In this document: one piece after another, positions 40,864 through 51,487 of the stretch
Numbering within the stretch: position 1 is the stretch's first letter
How the letters are laid out: the number at the start of each line of letters is the position of its first letter
Source: Marinibacterium profundimaris
Lineage (GTDB): Bacteria > Pseudomonadota > Alphaproteobacteria > Rhodobacterales > Rhodobacteraceae
Length of the DNA stretch: 64,000 bases
Assembly: GCF_002210095.1 (NCBI RefSeq)
Contig: NZ_AQQR01000001.1
Coordinates: 248,001-312,000, forward strand
Direction of reading: 5' to 3'
The notes under the pieces: model-generated
Told to the model about the DNA's origin: nothing
The model's input: the letters and a program-made list of their open reading frames with translations, nothing else
Database searches by the model: none
Translations under genes and position numbers: made by a program

Positions 40864-42489
40864 TCACACCGTCTCGGTCAGGATCTCGTTGTAGGTCTCG
40901 CGCAGGTCGCGCTTCAGCACCTTTCCGGTCGCATTGCGCGGCAGGGCATCGACAAAGACCACCCGGTCCGGGATCTGCCAATGGGCGATCTTGCCCTCGT
41001 AGAAGCCGCGCAGCTCCGCCTCGGTCGGGTCTGCGCCCTCGGCCCGGACCGCCACCAGGATCGGGCGTTCGTCCCATTTCTCGTGGTGCACGCCGACCAC
41101 GGCCGCATCCGCCAGCTTGGGATGGCCGATGGCGATGTTCTCCAGCTCGACCGAACTGATCCACTCGCCGCCCGACTTGATGATGTCCTTCGACCGGTCG
41201 CGGATCGTCAGATAGCCATCGGGGTCCAGCGAGGCCACGTCGCCGGTGTCGAACCAGCCGTCCGTCAGCGTCTCGTCGCGAGTCTTGCGAAAATAGCTGT
41301 CCAGCACCCAATGCCCCCGCACGTGCAGCTCGCCCGTGGCCTTGCCGTCGCGCGGCAGCTCGGCGCCATCCTCGCCCACGATCTTCAGGTCCACGCCAAA
41401 GGGCGGCCGGCCCTGGCTTTCGCGCAGGCGGTTCTGCTCCTCTTCCGGCAGGTCCAGATGCTTGGCCAGCGGGTGGTTGACAGAGCCCAGCGGGCTCATC
41501 TCGGACATGCCCCAGGCGTGCAGTGTGTCGACACCGTAATCCTCGCGGAACTCGGTGATCATCGACGGCGGACAGGCCGAGCCGCCGACGACCGTGCGCT
41601 TCAGGCTCTCCAGCGTCGATCCCGCCTGTTTCGCATAGCCCAGCAGGCCCAGCCAGATCGTCGGCACGCCAAGCGCAAGCGTCACCTTCCAGGTGTCGAT
41701 CAGCTTGACCAGCGCCTCGCCATGCAGATCCGGCCCCGGCAGCACCAGCCGCGAGCCCGACATCGCCGTGGCATAGACCGAGCCCCAGGCGTTCACATGG
41801 AACATCGGCACCACCGGCAGCACGATGTCCATCGCGGAAAAGCCGATGCAATCCGGGGTGTTGGAGGCGAAGGCATGCAGCAGCGTGGACCTGTGGGAAT
41901 ACAGCACACCCTTCGGGTTGCCGGTCGTGCCCGAAGTGTAGCACAGGCTGGAGGCGGTGTTCTCGTCCAGCTCCGGCCACTGGAAACCGGCCTCCCCGGT
42001 CTCGATGAAGTCGTCGTAGAACAGCAGCCCCTCGACCTGCGCCGCGGCCTCCTCGTCGCACGGGCCCATCAGGATGATATGCTTCAGCCCCTTGAGCTGG
42101 TCGCGCAGCTTGACCACCAGCGGCAAGAAGGTCTTGTCGATGAAGAGAACCTGGTCCTCGGCGTGGTCGATGATATAGACCAGCTGTTCGGGAAACAGCC
42201 GCGGGTTGATCGTGTGGCAGACGAACCCGGCCCCCGAAGCGCCGTAATAGATCTCCAGGTGCCGCCGGTTGTTCCAGGCGATGGTCGCGACCCGCGCCTG
42301 CGGGCCCAGCCCCAGCTTCGTCAGCGCCGCGCCCAGCTTGCGCGCATTGGCGGCAACCTTGCCCCAGGAGGTGACCTCGGTCCCGTCCATGGTGTTGACC
42401 GAGACGATCTCGGTGTCGTGGTGGTAGCGCTCCGCGTGATCGATGAGTGTCGAGATCAGCAGCGGCTGGGTCATCATCTGCCCGAGCAT
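40864..42489 (-). CDS. Acyl-CoA synthetase, DmdB-like
   Basis: ANL-superfamily ligase of 541 residues. It has the AMP-binding [18 protein letters not shown], the [11 protein letters not shown]5-like motif, [23 protein letters not shown] and the catalytic lysine region [15 protein letters not shown]. The N-terminus [23 protein letters not shown] strongly recalls, from memory, roseobacter DmdB, which activates 3-methylmercaptopropionate in DMSP demethylation; medium/long-chain fatty-acid activation is the alternative. No other dmd gene is in the window. Confidence 0.85.
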   Translation of the reverse strand: MLGQMMTQPLLISTLIDHAERYHHDTEIVSVNTMDGTEVTSWGKVAANARKLGAALTKLGLGPQARVATIAWNNRRHLEIYYGASGAGFVCHTINPRLFPEQLVYIIDHAEDQVLFIDKTFLPLVVKLRDQLKGLKHIILMGPCDEEAAAQVEGLLFYDDFIETGEAGFQWPELDENTASSLCYTSGTTGNPKGVLYSHRSTLLHAFASNTPDCIGFSAMDIVLPVVPMFHVNAWGSVYATAMSGSRLVLPGPDLHGEALVKLIDTWKVTLALGVPTIWLGLLGYAKQAGSTLESLKRTVVGGSACPPSMITEFREDYGVDTLHAWGMSEMSPLGSVNHPLAKHLDLPEEEQNRLRESQGRPPFGVDLKIVGEDGAELPRDGKATGELHVRGHWVLDSYFRKTRDETLTDGWFDTGDVASLDPDGYLTIRDRSKDIIKSGGEWISSVELENIAIGHPKLADAAVVGVHHEKWDERPILVAVRAEGADPTEAELRGFYEGKIAHWQIPDRVVFVDALPRNATGKVLKRDLRETYNEILTETV

Positions 42490-42702
42490 GGGTATCCTCC
42501 CGTTTCCGGCCCGGCCCCCGCGCAGGTCTCAGCGCAGGCGCCCGGCCCATCCCTCTTGTGTCCGACCGAAGAGTGCCGAGCGGCGCCGGCATTTGCAACT
42601 CCGACCCGCACGTCAGTGAACGCCCCAGCCCCCCGGACGGAACGTCACAGGACACGCCCGCGCCCCGGCCGTGGCCTGCCGCATGGCCTGCGACCGTCCC
42701 CG

Positions 42703-42740
42703 CATCTTCTTCTTGGCCCAAATACCTCCCGCCGGAGGCA
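42703..42740 (-). repeat. Dispersed GGTATTT repeat
   Basis: On the minus strand: TGCCTCCGGCGGGAGGTATT, then TGGGCCAAGAAGAAGAT. The CCTCC/GGAGG arms also form a short hairpin. Confidence 0.75.
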
Positions 42741-42837
42741 GCTGCGCTGTCCACAGGCGCCACCGCCGGACGCCTTGCGCGGACGATCACCACCCCCCGA
42801 ACCGGGCAGGACGCCAGCCCCCGGGGCGCGCACCCCT

Positions 42838-42876
42838 CTCTTCATCTTTGCAGAAATACCTCCCGCCGGAGGCACC
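42838..42876 (-). repeat. Dispersed GGTATTT repeat
   Basis: On the minus strand: TGCCTCCGGCGGGAGGTATT, then TCTGCAAAGATGAAGAG. The left half is identical to the copy at 42703; the right half is the AAAGATGAAG variant. Confidence 0.75.
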
Positions 42877-42895
42877 GCGCCCTGCGGGCGCGGTT

Positions 42896-42914
42896 GCGCC
42901 GCCTTCGGCGGCGC
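42896..42914 (-). terminator. GC hairpin downstream of pgi (2)
   Basis: GCGCCGCC-TTC-GGCGGCGC, an 8-bp stem immediately after the 19-bp hairpin in the direction of pgi transcription. Confidence 0.45.
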
Positions 42915-42918
42915 CCGG

Positions 42919-42959
42919 GTGCGGGGCGGGGGCGCGCTGCGCGCGCCCCCGCCCCGCAC
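42919..42959 (-). terminator. Perfect 19-bp GC hairpin downstream of pgi
   Basis: Two perfectly complementary 19-base arms (42919-42937 and 42941-42959) flank a three-base loop. It is almost entirely G/C and starts 43 bases after the pgi stop. There is no U-run. Confidence 0.7.
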
Positions 42960-43002
42960 AACCCCCGCAAAATTCCCCGGCCAACGGCCGGATCGGGACC
43001 GC

Positions 43003-44625
43003 TCAGGTTCCCCCGGCTGCCCCGCCATGCAGATGCACGAACTCCACCAGCGCCGCGGTAGAGCCGTCCTTGCCCTCCGCCGTCTCCTCGCCGTCGACGA
43101 TCGGGCCCAGCGACGTCGCCAGTTCCTTGCCCAGCTCGACGCCCCACTGGTCGTAAGAGTTGATCCCCAGGATCACCCCCTCGACGAAGACCCGATGCTC
43201 GTAGGCGGCGATGATCTGGCCCAGCACGAAGGGCGTCAGCTGCGGGTAGACCAGCGTGACCGACGGCCGGTTGCCCGGGAACACCCTGTGGCGCGCCTGG
43301 CGGTCCAGCTCGGCGCCGGAGAACCCCTGCGCCTCCGTCCGCTTGCGCGCCTCGTCCAGCGAGCGGCCCCGCATCAGCGCCTCGGATTGCGCCAGGCAAT
43401 TGGCCACCAGCAGCCGGTGGTGATGCGCCAGGTCGGGCTCGTGCCCGACGGCGGCCACCATGAACTCGCAGGGGACCACCGCGGTGCCCTGGTGGATCAG
43501 CTGGTAGAAGGCATGCTGCCCGTTGGTCCCCGGCGCGCCCCAGACCACAGGGCCCGAGGGCACGTCCAGCGCCACGCCATCCATCGTCACCGACTTGCCG
43601 TTCGATTCCATCTCGAGCTGCTGCAGATAGGCGGGCAGCTTGTCCAGCCTCTGGTCATAGGGCAGCACCGCCCGCGTGCCGTAGCCGCAGACCTGGTGGT
43701 GCCAGATCCCCACCAGCGCCAGCATCACCGGCAGGTTCTCGGACCATTTCGCCGCCTTGAAATGCACGTCCATCGCCTCGGCCCCACGCAGAAAGGCCTC
43801 GAAGGCCTTGCCCCCGATCGCGATCATCAGCGACAGCCCGATCGGCCCCCAGACCGAATAGCGCCCGCCGACCCAGTCGGCGAAACCGAAGACATGCTCG
43901 GGCAGCACGCCGAAAGCCGCGGTCTTGTCCTCGGCCGTCGACAGCGCCGCCATCTGCAACGAAGGATCCCCGCCGCCCTCGGTCATCCAGGCCCTGGCGG
44001 TGCGCGCGTTGGTCATCGTCTCGATCGTGGTGAAGGTCTTTGACGCGATGATCAGCAGCGTGGTCTTCGGATCGAGGCCCCGCAGCGTGTCGGCGATATG
44101 CGCGCCATCCACGTTCGACACGAAGTGACAGCGCGGCCCGTCGGCATAGGGCGACAGGGCCTCCACCGCCATCGCGGGCCCCAGGTCCGAGCCGCCGATC
44201 CCGATGTTGACCACGTCGGTGATCCTGCCCCCCGCGCCCGGCTTCTCGCCGGACCGCACGGCTTCGGCAAAGCGCTGCATGTCCACCAGAGTCTCGCGCA
44301 CCTGGTCCATCACGTCGATCCCGTCGACCATCACCGGCCCACCATCGAGGTTGCGCAGCGCCGTGTGCAGCACCGCACGGCCTTCGGTCTCGTTGATGGG
44401 CGTGCCGCCGAACATCGCCGCGCGGCGCCCGGCCAGGTCGACCTGATCGCACAGCGCCACCAGCTCGTCGCGGATCCGGGCCGTGATCTGTGTCTTGGAA
44501 TAATCCAGCCGCATGTCGCCGGTCGCCGCGCAGAACGTGGCCGCGCGGTCGGGATCCTCGGCGAACAGGTCCAGCATATGACGCTCCGCGCTTCTGGCGC
44601 GCAGCTCCACGAGGTAATCGAACAT
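43003..44625 (-). CDS. pgi: Glucose-6-phosphate isomerase
   Basis: Interconverts glucose-6-phosphate and fructose-6-phosphate. The 540 residues match the family. Signatures are [19 protein letters not shown] near 140, [30 protein letters not shown] near 370 and the late [29 protein letters not shown] segment. The ATG at 44625 has GGAG eight bases upstream; a GTG at 44634 overlapping the pgl stop is possible but its ribosome site would be too close. Third gene of zwf-pgl-pgi. Unusual hairpins follow it. Confidence 0.97.
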   Translation of the reverse strand: MFDYLVELRARSAERHMLDLFAEDPDRAATFCAATGDMRLDYSKTQITARIRDELVALCDQVDLAGRRAAMFGGTPINETEGRAVLHTALRNLDGGPVMVDGIDVMDQVRETLVDMQRFAEAVRSGEKPGAGGRITDVVNIGIGGSDLGPAMAVEALSPYADGPRCHFVSNVDGAHIADTLRGLDPKTTLLIIASKTFTTIETMTNARTARAWMTEGGGDPSLQMAALSTAEDKTAAFGVLPEHVFGFADWVGGRYSVWGPIGLSLMIAIGGKAFEAFLRGAEAMDVHFKAAKWSENLPVMLALVGIWHHQVCGYGTRAVLPYDQRLDKLPAYLQQLEMESNGKSVTMDGVALDVPSGPVVWGAPGTNGQHAFYQLIHQGTAVVPCEFMVAAVGHEPDLAHHHRLLVANCLAQSEALMRGRSLDEARKRTEAQGFSGAELDRQARHRVFPGNRPSVTLVYPQLTPFVLGQIIAAYEHRVFVEGVILGINSYDQWGVELGKELATSLGPIVDGEETAEGKDGSTAALVEFVHLHGGAAGGT

Positions 44626-44630
44626 TGACG

Positions 44631-45302
44631 TCACTCCGCCCAGTGAATGGTCGTACCGCCGAGAATGGCCCGCACGGGCGCTTCTTCAAGCGGAAGCTGG
44701 CGCGCCCGGTCCAGGGCCTCGCGCTTGTCGGCCCCGGTGATCACCAGATGGGTCCGCATCGCATCCTGCAGCACCCGCGCGGTCAGGCTGACCCGGACCT
44801 CGGGCTGGCTTTCGGGGCGCAGCACGGCCAGCACGGGCGCATTGGGCGCCAGCGCATCGGCCAGCCCCGGCGTGCCCGGAAAGAGAGAGGCGGTATGCAT
44901 GTCCGCCCCCATCCCCAGCACCACGATATCCAGCGGCAGCAGCGGCGCGATCCGGCTCTCCAGCTCGGCCAGCGCCGTGTCGGGATCCTGCGGTGCGGCG
45001 GCCATCGGCACCTGCACGGCGGCCGCGGCCCGGCCGGTCAGCAGCCGTTCGCGGATCAGCTTCGCGTTCGACCGCGGATCGTCCTCGGGCACCCAGCGTT
45101 CGTCCGTGGGCAACACCCGCACCCGGTCCCAGTCCAGGTCCACGTCGCAGAGCACGTCGAAGATCGGCCCCGGCGTCGTGCCCCCGGCCACCGCCAGCGA
45201 CACGACATCCTTCTGCGCCAGCGCCGCGCGCAGCTCCGAGGCCAGCTTGTCGGCTACATCCATCGCGAGGATCTCGCGATCGGGATAGGTTTCCAAAGTC
45301 AC
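44631..45302 (-). CDS. pgl: 6-phosphogluconolactonase
   Basis: Hydrolyses 6-phosphogluconolactone after Zwf, feeding the Entner-Doudoroff or pentose phosphate pathway. About 223 residues of the DevB/NagB-like type, with [37 protein letters not shown] and [17 protein letters not shown]. The GTG at 45302 overlaps the zwf stop by four bases (GTGA) and has GGGGGA upstream; an ATG six codons earlier is the alternative. It ends 5 bases before pgi. Confidence 0.94.
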   Translation of the reverse strand: MTLETYPDREILAMDVADKLASELRAALAQKDVVSLAVAGGTTPGPIFDVLCDVDLDWDRVRVLPTDERWVPEDDPRSNAKLIRERLLTGRAAAAVQVPMAAAPQDPDTALAELESRIAPLLPLDIVVLGMGADMHTASLFPGTPGLADALAPNAPVLAVLRPESQPEVRVSLTARVLQDAMRTHLVITGADKREALDRARQLPLEEAPVRAILGGTTIHWAE

Positions 45303-46756
45303 GGATTGATCCCCCGCCATTCCCGTCCGTTCCGGCGCAGCAGCAGCTCGGCATCCGCCGGACCGGCACTGCCCGAGGCATAGCCCTTAGGCACATCGTT
45401 GCGCGATTCCCAGCCCTCGATGATCGGATCGGTCCAGGCCCAGGCCGCCTCGACCTCGTCGCCGCGCATGAAGAGCGTCTGGTTGCCCCGGATCACGTCC
45501 ATGATCAGCCGCTCGTAGGCATCCGCATGGTGCCCGTCCGGCCCCAGCGCCTCGGCAAAGGTCATGTCCAGCGGCACGTCGATCAGCCGCATGCCGCCGG
45601 GCCCCGGCTCCTTGATCGTCACGCCCAGCGTGATCCCCTCGTTCGGCTGCAGCCGGATCGACAGCGTGTTCTGATGCTCGCCCGCCTCGGTGCCGAAGAT
45701 CGAATGCGGCATCGGCTTGAACATCACGTTGATGACCGACGACCGCGCCTTCAGCCGCTTGCCGGTGCGCAGGTAGAACGGCGTGCCCGCCCACCGCCAG
45801 TTCGAGATCGTCGTGCGCAACGCCACGTAGCTTTCGGTGCGCGAGCGCGGATTGCCCACCGCCTCGCGGTAGCTTGGATGACGGCCCTCGTCATCCTCCA
45901 GCTCTTCGTACTGGCCGCGCACGATGTGATGCGGCGGCACCGGGTCCAGCGCGCGGATCACCTTCAGCTTCTCGTCGCGCACCGCATCAGGGTCGAACTT
46001 GGCCGGCGGCTCCATGGCGATCAGGCACAGAAGCTGCATCAGGTGGTTCTGCACCATGTCGCGCATCGCACCCGAGGTATCGTAATACTCGCCGCGCCCG
46101 CCGACGCCCACGGTCTCGGCCACGGTGATCTGGATGTGATCGACGAACTGGCTGTTCCAGAGCGGTTCGAACAGCATGTTGCCGAATCGGATCGCCATCA
46201 GGTTCTGCACCGTCTCCTTGCCCAGGTAATGGTCGATCCGGTAGATCTGGCTTTCGTCGAAATAGGACGCCATCGTCCGGTTCAGCGCCCGCGCGGTTTC
46301 CAGGTTCTTGCCGAAGGGTTTTTCCACCACGATCCGGCTGGTCGCGTCGGTCAGGCCATGCTGGCTGAGCCGTTCGGCGATATCGGCAAAAAGCGCCGGC
46401 GCCACCGAGAAATAGAAGGCGCGCACCACGTCGGGCCGCAGCTTCTCGCCCAGATCGCCCCAGCCGTCTTCGCCGCGCGCGTCGACGGTCACGTAATCCA
46501 GACGCTGCAGGAACTCGTCGACCCAGACCCGGTCCTGGCCCGGCGCGAACTCGTCCAGTGCCTCGGCCGCGAAGGCGCGAAAGTCCTCCGTCGACATCTC
46601 GCCCCGGGCGGCGCCTATGACGCGGGCCTCTGCCGGCATCTGGCCTGCGTGAAAGCGATGAAAGAGGGCAGGAAGGATCTTGCGACGGGCCAGGTCTCCG
46701 GTGCCCCCGAAGATGACCAGGTCGAAAGGATCCACGGGAATGACGCGCGATACCAT
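45299..46756 (-). CDS. zwf: Glucose-6-phosphate 1-dehydrogenase
   Basis: Oxidises glucose-6-phosphate to 6-phosphogluconolactone with NAD(P)+. The 485 residues match the family. The nucleotide-binding VIFGGTGDLARRKILPAL is near residue 13, the substrate-site RIDHYLGKETVQNL near 170, and FYLRTGKRL near 330. The ATG at 46756 has AGGGAGA seven bases upstream; a longer frame to 46852 adds unconserved residues. First gene of the zwf-pgl-pgi operon. Confidence 0.98.
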   Translation of the reverse strand: MVSRVIPVDPFDLVIFGGTGDLARRKILPALFHRFHAGQMPAEARVIGAARGEMSTEDFRAFAAEALDEFAPGQDRVWVDEFLQRLDYVTVDARGEDGWGDLGEKLRPDVVRAFYFSVAPALFADIAERLSQHGLTDATSRIVVEKPFGKNLETARALNRTMASYFDESQIYRIDHYLGKETVQNLMAIRFGNMLFEPLWNSQFVDHIQITVAETVGVGGRGEYYDTSGAMRDMVQNHLMQLLCLIAMEPPAKFDPDAVRDEKLKVIRALDPVPPHHIVRGQYEELEDDEGRHPSYREAVGNPRSRTESYVALRTTISNWRWAGTPFYLRTGKRLKARSSVINVMFKPMPHSIFGTEAGEHQNTLSIRLQPNEGITLGVTIKEPGPGGMRLIDVPLDMTFAEALGPDGHHADAYERLIMDVIRGNQTLFMRGDEVEAAWAWTDPIIEGWESRNDVPKGYASGSAGPADAELLLRRNGREWRGINP

Positions 46757-46963
46757 ATGCTTTCTCCCTTTGGCCGCCTTGATACCCGACATGTCCCTGT
46801 CGGTCGACATCGCTCGACACCGCTGCGGCCGGTTTTGCTTGGCGCTCGGCACCTGTTAGCGCAATCATGCCCGCAAACAAACCCTTATCACGTCTTTGAC
46901 AGGGCGCCGGACCATTGCTTTCCAATTCCCGCGGGATAGGTAAGCTGCGCGACAGCCCGAGGA

Positions 46964-47929
46964 ATGAGCACAGACATGAAAGACGGCACGCAGCATCCCG
47001 CCAATGCCGGCAAGTTCCGGAACCCCGCACTGACCGCGACCGGCGAGCGCCGCGCCACGGTGGCCCTGTCGCACCCCGAGACCCTGTGGTTCAACACCGG
47101 GACGCTCTGCAATATCGCCTGCCAGAATTGCTACATCGAAAGCAGCCCCACCAACGACGCCCTCGTCTACCTGACGGCCGAGGATGTCGCGGCCTTCCTA
47201 GGTCAGCTGCGCGATCGGCGCTGGCCGGTGACCGAGATCGGCTTCACCGGGGGCGAGCCCTTCATGAATCCGCAGATGATCGAGATGGCGCACCTTTCGC
47301 TGGAGGCCGGCTATCGCGTGCTCATCCTGACCAACGCCATGCGCCCGATGATGCGCCCCGCGATGCGCGACGGCCTGCTGTGGCTGCGTGACCGCTTCGG
47401 CGACAGGCTCACCCTGCGAATCTCGCTCGACCATCACGAGCCGCGCCACCACGACGCCGAACGCGGCACCGGTGCCTACGAGCGCACGCTCGACGGCATG
47501 GACTGGCTTCGCGACAACGGCTTCACCATGTCCGTCGCCGGCCGCGCGCTCTGGCACGAAAGCGACGATGCGGCCCGGGAAGGCTATGCCGCGCTCTTCG
47601 CCGCGCGCGGCTACGACATCGACGCCGCCTCGCCCGCCCAGACCGTGCTCTTCCCCGAGATGGACACCTCCGTCGAGGTCCCCGAGATCACCACCGACTG
47701 CTGGTCGATCCTGGGCAAGTCCCCCGACGCGGTGATGTGTGCGTCGTCGCGCATGGTCGTCAAACGTCGTGGCGCCGAACGCCCCGCGGTCCTTGCCTGC
47801 ACGCTGCTGCCCTACGCGCCCGAATTCGAACTGGGCGAGACCCTGGCCGAGGCGGAATCCGACGTCGCCCTCAACCACCCGCATTGCGCCAAGTTCTGCG
47901 TCCTCGGCGGCGCCAGCTGCTCCGCCTGA
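46964..47929 (+). CDS. Radical SAM protein
   Basis: A 321-residue radical SAM enzyme. The cluster motif CNIACQNC (CX3CX2C) is near residue 49, followed by the GFTGGEPFMNP motif for SAM binding near 90. Extra cysteines toward the C-terminus (DCWS, MCASS, ACTLL, HCAKFCVLGGASC) suggest an auxiliary cluster or SPASM-like site. The substrate is unknown. The start is uncertain: a second ATG four codons later is spaced about as well from the GAGGA. It is divergent from zwf. Confidence 0.85.
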   Translation: MSTDMKDGTQHPANAGKFRNPALTATGERRATVALSHPETLWFNTGTLCNIACQNCYIESSPTNDALVYLTAEDVAAFLGQLRDRRWPVTEIGFTGGEPFMNPQMIEMAHLSLEAGYRVLILTNAMRPMMRPAMRDGLLWLRDRFGDRLTLRISLDHHEPRHHDAERGTGAYERTLDGMDWLRDNGFTMSVAGRALWHESDDAAREGYAALFAARGYDIDAASPAQTVLFPEMDTSVEVPEITTDCWSILGKSPDAVMCASSRMVVKRRGAERPAVLACTLLPYAPEFELGETLAEAESDVALNHPHCAKFCVLGGASCSA

Positions 47930-48011
47930 CCGCCCCGAAACCCGCGTTTCAGTTTGTACAAAATGGACAAACCCGGCGCGCGACCTTGTACAAAACGGTC
48001 AATCCGGGGCG

Positions 48012-48070
48012 CCGCCCCCTGCTTCATCTTTGCCCAAATACCTCCGGAGGGTCTGGGGGGCAGCGCCCCC
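48012..48070 (-). repeat. Dispersed GGTATTT repeat with G/C hairpin arm
   Basis: On the minus strand a GGGGGCGCTGCCCCCC hairpin precedes CCCTCCGGAGGTATTTGGGC and AAAGATGAAGCAGGGGG. It lies in the convergent gap between the radical SAM gene and usg and is intermediate between the short and the compound forms. Confidence 0.78.
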
Positions 48071-48095
48071 CGGCGGACCCCCACAAGCACGCCGC

Positions 48096-48359
48096 TCAAT
48101 GGTAGGTGAATTCCCCCACCACGTTCCGCCATTCGCCGGATTTCATCATCTTGCGATGCGAGAACCGCACCGAATGCAGCGGCCCGTCGATTTCGCGTTG
48201 CCAGAACTCGATGAATTCGAACAGCTTCGGGTGATCCGGCGCGACATCGTAGTCCTGCCACACGAAGCTGTTTAGAACATGGATATAATCCGGCATCCGG
48301 TAGAAGATTTCCGCCGTGGTCAGCCCGTAGCCTTTCAGCATCATTTCGGTCTCTGTCAT
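48096..48359 (-). CDS. Usg-like protein
   Basis: An 87-residue alphaproteobacterial Usg family protein. The MTETEMMLKGYGLTTAEI start, YRMPDYIHVLNSFVWQDYD and HPKLFEFIEFWQREIDGPLHS are the family pattern. Its function is not established; from memory it is named for its position upstream of a tRNA-synthase gene in other bacteria. The ATG at 48359 is preceded by a short AGGTGG-like ribosome site; the open frame extends 35 codons upstream. It is divergent from gyrA. Confidence 0.85.
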   Translation of the reverse strand: MTETEMMLKGYGLTTAEIFYRMPDYIHVLNSFVWQDYDVAPDHPKLFEFIEFWQREIDGPLHSVRFSHRKMMKSGEWRNVVGEFTYH

Positions 48360-48437
48360 CTTGTCTCGCCACCTCGATCTTGTTAGGTGCCGACGAGCTT
48401 TCCAGCGCGACATTAACTTTTCAATAAAAACAATGTG

Positions 48438-48464
48438 TTGGCAGCCAGCCGAGGTGGCTGCCAA
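48438..48464. promoter_or_regulatory. Perfect inverted repeat between usg and gyrA
   Basis: TTGGCAGCCA-N7-TGGCTGCCAA, with perfect 10-bp arms. It lies 79 bases upstream of the usg ATG and 94 bases upstream of the gyrA GTG. It could be an operator or a transcript hairpin. Confidence 0.5.
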
Positions 48465-48557
48465 ATGGGGGCCCCGGCAGCCATTGCACCTTATGTTCCG
48501 GGTCTGCTAGAGTGCCGACACAAGATATTGATCCTGCCATAAGATTGGGCACGCGAC

Positions 48558-51305
48558 GTGAGCGATACTCCCGAACCGCCTGAAAACGAAGAGGAAAAGC
48601 CGGAACGTCCAGCGTATGACGGACCGTCGATTTCCATCGAGGCCGAGATGCGGGCCTCCTACCTCGACTATGCGATGTCCGTCATCGTCAGCCGCGCGAT
48701 CCCCGATCTGCGCGACGGGCTGAAGCCGGTGCATCGGCGTATTCTTTATGCAATGGACGAGGTCGGGAACACCCACGACAAGCCCTACCGCAAGTCCTCG
48801 CGCCCCGTGGCCGATGCCATGGGCAAGTATCACCCGCACGGGGATTCGGCGATCTACGACGCCCTTGTCCGGATGGCGCAGGACTTCTCGATGTCCCTGC
48901 CGCTGCTCGACGGCCAGGGCAACTTCGGCTCCATGGACGGCGATCCACCGGCCGCCTTCCGGTATACCGAGGTCCGCCTCGCCAAGGCCGCACGCGGTCT
49001 GCTCGACGATATCGACATGGATACCGTTGATTTCCAAGACAATTATGACGGCAAGGACCGCGAACCCACGGTCCTGCCCGCGCGCTTTCCGAACATGCTG
49101 GTCAACGGGGCCGAAGGCATCGCCGTCGGCATGGCCACCCGAATCCCGCCCCACAACCTGGGCGAGGTGATCGACGCCACGCTCGCGATGATCGAGGATC
49201 CCGACCTAACCTCGGAACAGCTGATCGACTATATCCCGGCGCCCGATTTCCCGACCGGCGGCCAGATCCTCGGCCGCTCCGGCGCGCGCAAGGCCTATAT
49301 CGAGGGCCGCGGCAGCGTCATCATACGCGCGAAAACCCATGTGGAAGAGATCCGCAAGGACCGCTACGCCATCATCGTGGACGAGATCCCGTATCAGGTG
49401 AACAAGGCCTCGATGATCGAGAAGATCGCCGAAGCCGTGCGCGACAAGCGGATCGAGGGCATAGCCCATGTGCAGGACGAATCCGACCGCGCCGGCGTGC
49501 GCGTCGTGATCGAGCTGCGCCGCGACGCGACACCCGACGTGGTGCTGAACCAGCTCTGGCGGTTCTCGCCGATGCAGATGAGCTTCGGCTGCAACATGCT
49601 GGCGCTGAACGGGGGCAAGCCGGAACAGCTGACGCTGCGCCGTTTCCTAAGTTCTTTCATCGACTTCCGTGAAGATGTCGTCGCCCGCCGCACCGCCTAC
49701 CTGCTGCGCAAGGCGCGCGAACGCAGCCATATCCTCTGCGGTCTGGCCGTTGCGGTGTCCAACGTGGACGAGGTCGTCGCGACCATCCGCGCCTCCGCCG
49801 ATGCGGCCGAAGCGCGCGAGAAGCTGATGACACGCCGCTGGCCCGCCGCCGAGATCGCCAGTTATATCCAGCTGATCGACGATCCGACCCACCGGATGAA
49901 CGAGGACGGCACATACAACCTGTCGGAAACCCAGGCCCGCGCCATCCTGGACCTGCGCCTGCAGCGCCTGACACAGATCGGCGTGCGCGAGGTCACCGAC
50001 GAGCTGGAAGAGCTGGCCGCCAAGATCAAGGATTACCTCGACATCCTGGGCAGTCGCGAGCGGATCATGGAGATCATCTCGAACGAACTGACTGAAATCA
50101 GGGATCAATTCGCCGTTCCCCGCCGGACCGAGATCATCGACTGGGCCGGCGACATGGAAGACGAGGACCTCATCGAGCGCGAGGACATGGTCGTCACCGT
50201 CACCGCCGGCGGCTATATCAAGCGCACGCCGCTGGCCGATTTCCGGGCGCAGAAGCGCGGCGGCAAGGGTGTCTCGGGCGGCGGGCTCAAGGACGAGGAC
50301 GTGGTGACCACGCTTTTCGTTGCCAACACCCATACGCCGCTTCTGTTCTTCACCACCGACGGCATGGTCTACAAGCTGAAGACCTGGCGCCTGCCGGCCG
50401 GCGGGCGGACCTCGCGCGGGAAGGCCATCGTCAACATCCTGCCGATCCCGCAGGGGATCTCCATCGCCGCGATCATGCCGGTCGACCGGGACGAGGACGA
50501 ATGGGCCGATCTGAACATCGTCTTCGCCACCTCCGGCGGCGATGTGCGGCGTAACGCCTTGTCGGACTTCACCAATGTGATGCGCAACGGCAAGATCGCG
50601 ATGAAGTTGCCCGAGGGCGTCGAGCTGGTGAATGCCCGCATCGCGTCCGAAGACGAGGACGTGATGCTGGTCACGGATTCGGGACGCGCGATCCGCTTCC
50701 GCACCACCGATGTCCGCGTCTTCAAGGGCCGCGATTCCACCGGCGTGCGCGGGATCAGGCTGACGAATGGCGACCGCGTGGTGTCCATGGCTGTCATCCG
50801 CCACTTCGAGGCAAGCCCGGACGAACGCGCCGCCTACCTCAAGATGCGCCGCCTGATGGCCGGCGTGGTCGAGGATACCGAGGCCGACGAGGACGGCGGC
50901 AATGCCGACAGCCTGCTGCCGCAGGAACGCTATGCCGAGATGTCGGCGTCCGAGAACCTGATCCTGACGATCACCTCCAAGGGGTCGGGCAAGCTCAGTT
51001 CCAGCTTCGATTATCCGCTGCGCGGACGGGGCGGCATGGGCGTGCAGGCGATGGACAAGGCGATGCGCGGCGGGCCTCTCGTCGCCGCCTTCCCGGTGGA
51101 GATGGACGACCAGATCATGCTCGCCACCTCGCGCGGGCAGTCGATCCGCGTGCCGGTGGACGGCATTTCGTTCCGCTCGCGCAGTGCGGGCGGCGTGAAG
51201 GTGTTCAACACCGGTGTCGGCGAAGAAGTCGTCAGCGTGGCCTGGATCGCCGATCAGGGCGAGGACGAGGCCGAAGACGGCGCCTCCGAGGGCGGCGAAG
51301 CGTAG
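48558..51305 (+). CDS. gyrA: DNA gyrase subunit A
   Basis: Catalytic DNA-cleaving subunit of gyrase. The 915 residues are slightly longer than E. coli GyrA because of an acidic N-terminal tail. [20 protein letters not shown] starts the core; the active-site Tyr136 lies in AAFRYTEVR. The quinolone-resistance region [10 protein letters not shown] keeps Ser97 and Asp101 (E. coli 83 and 87), the susceptible state. The GyrA box QKRGGKG near 570 marks it as GyrA rather than ParC. The GTG start at 48558 fits the conserved N-terminal spacing. A strong hairpin follows. Confidence 0.98.
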   Translation: MSDTPEPPENEEEKPERPAYDGPSISIEAEMRASYLDYAMSVIVSRAIPDLRDGLKPVHRRILYAMDEVGNTHDKPYRKSSRPVADAMGKYHPHGDSAIYDALVRMAQDFSMSLPLLDGQGNFGSMDGDPPAAFRYTEVRLAKAARGLLDDIDMDTVDFQDNYDGKDREPTVLPARFPNMLVNGAEGIAVGMATRIPPHNLGEVIDATLAMIEDPDLTSEQLIDYIPAPDFPTGGQILGRSGARKAYIEGRGSVIIRAKTHVEEIRKDRYAIIVDEIPYQVNKASMIEKIAEAVRDKRIEGIAHVQDESDRAGVRVVIELRRDATPDVVLNQLWRFSPMQMSFGCNMLALNGGKPEQLTLRRFLSSFIDFREDVVARRTAYLLRKARERSHILCGLAVAVSNVDEVVATIRASADAAEAREKLMTRRWPAAEIASYIQLIDDPTHRMNEDGTYNLSETQARAILDLRLQRLTQIGVREVTDELEELAAKIKDYLDILGSRERIMEIISNELTEIRDQFAVPRRTEIIDWAGDMEDEDLIEREDMVVTVTAGGYIKRTPLADFRAQKRGGKGVSGGGLKDEDVVTTLFVANTHTPLLFFTTDGMVYKLKTWRLPAGGRTSRGKAIVNILPIPQGISIAAIMPVDRDEDEWADLNIVFATSGGDVRRNALSDFTNVMRNGKIAMKLPEGVELVNARIASEDEDVMLVTDSGRAIRFRTTDVRVFKGRDSTGVRGIRLTNGDRVVSMAVIRHFEASPDERAAYLKMRRLMAGVVEDTEADEDGGNADSLLPQERYAEMSASENLILTITSKGSGKLSSSFDYPLRGRGGMGVQAMDKAMRGGPLVAAFPVEMDDQIMLATSRGQSIRVPVDGISFRSRSAGGVKVFNTGVGEEVVSVAWIADQGEDEAEDGASEGGEA

Positions 51306-51314
51306 CTTTCAGCA

Positions 51315-51350
51315 AAGGGGCCGCGCGGGGTGTTTCCCGCGCGGCCCCTT
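51315..51350 (+). terminator. gyrA terminator hairpin
   Basis: Perfect 15-bp arms AAGGGGCCGCGCGGG and CCCGCGCGGCCCCTT with a six-base loop, nine bases after the gyrA stop. No T-run beyond TT. Confidence 0.65.
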
Positions 51351-51487
51351 GCCGTTCGGGTCCCGCATCTGGTGCTCTCACGGGCGGCATGGGACCCGGT
51401 TCCGGATTGTCATCCCACGACACCGGCTGGGTTAATCCTCGCGAAACCTTCCTCTGCCATCCTCGCGCCCCGAACCGGGAGGCCGCG

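Larger units (their letters stand above)
42490..43002. other. Gap between pgi and the acyl-CoA ligase
   Basis: A 513-base gap between two minus-strand genes. It holds two dispersed repeat copies and two tandem GC-rich hairpins near the pgi end. Apart from these, nothing was recognised. Confidence 0.6.

Noticed and set aside
40861..44043. Very long plus-strand frame of more than 1000 codons
   Set aside because: It runs antisense through the acyl-CoA ligase and pgi, both clear conserved genes, and has no recognisable motif.
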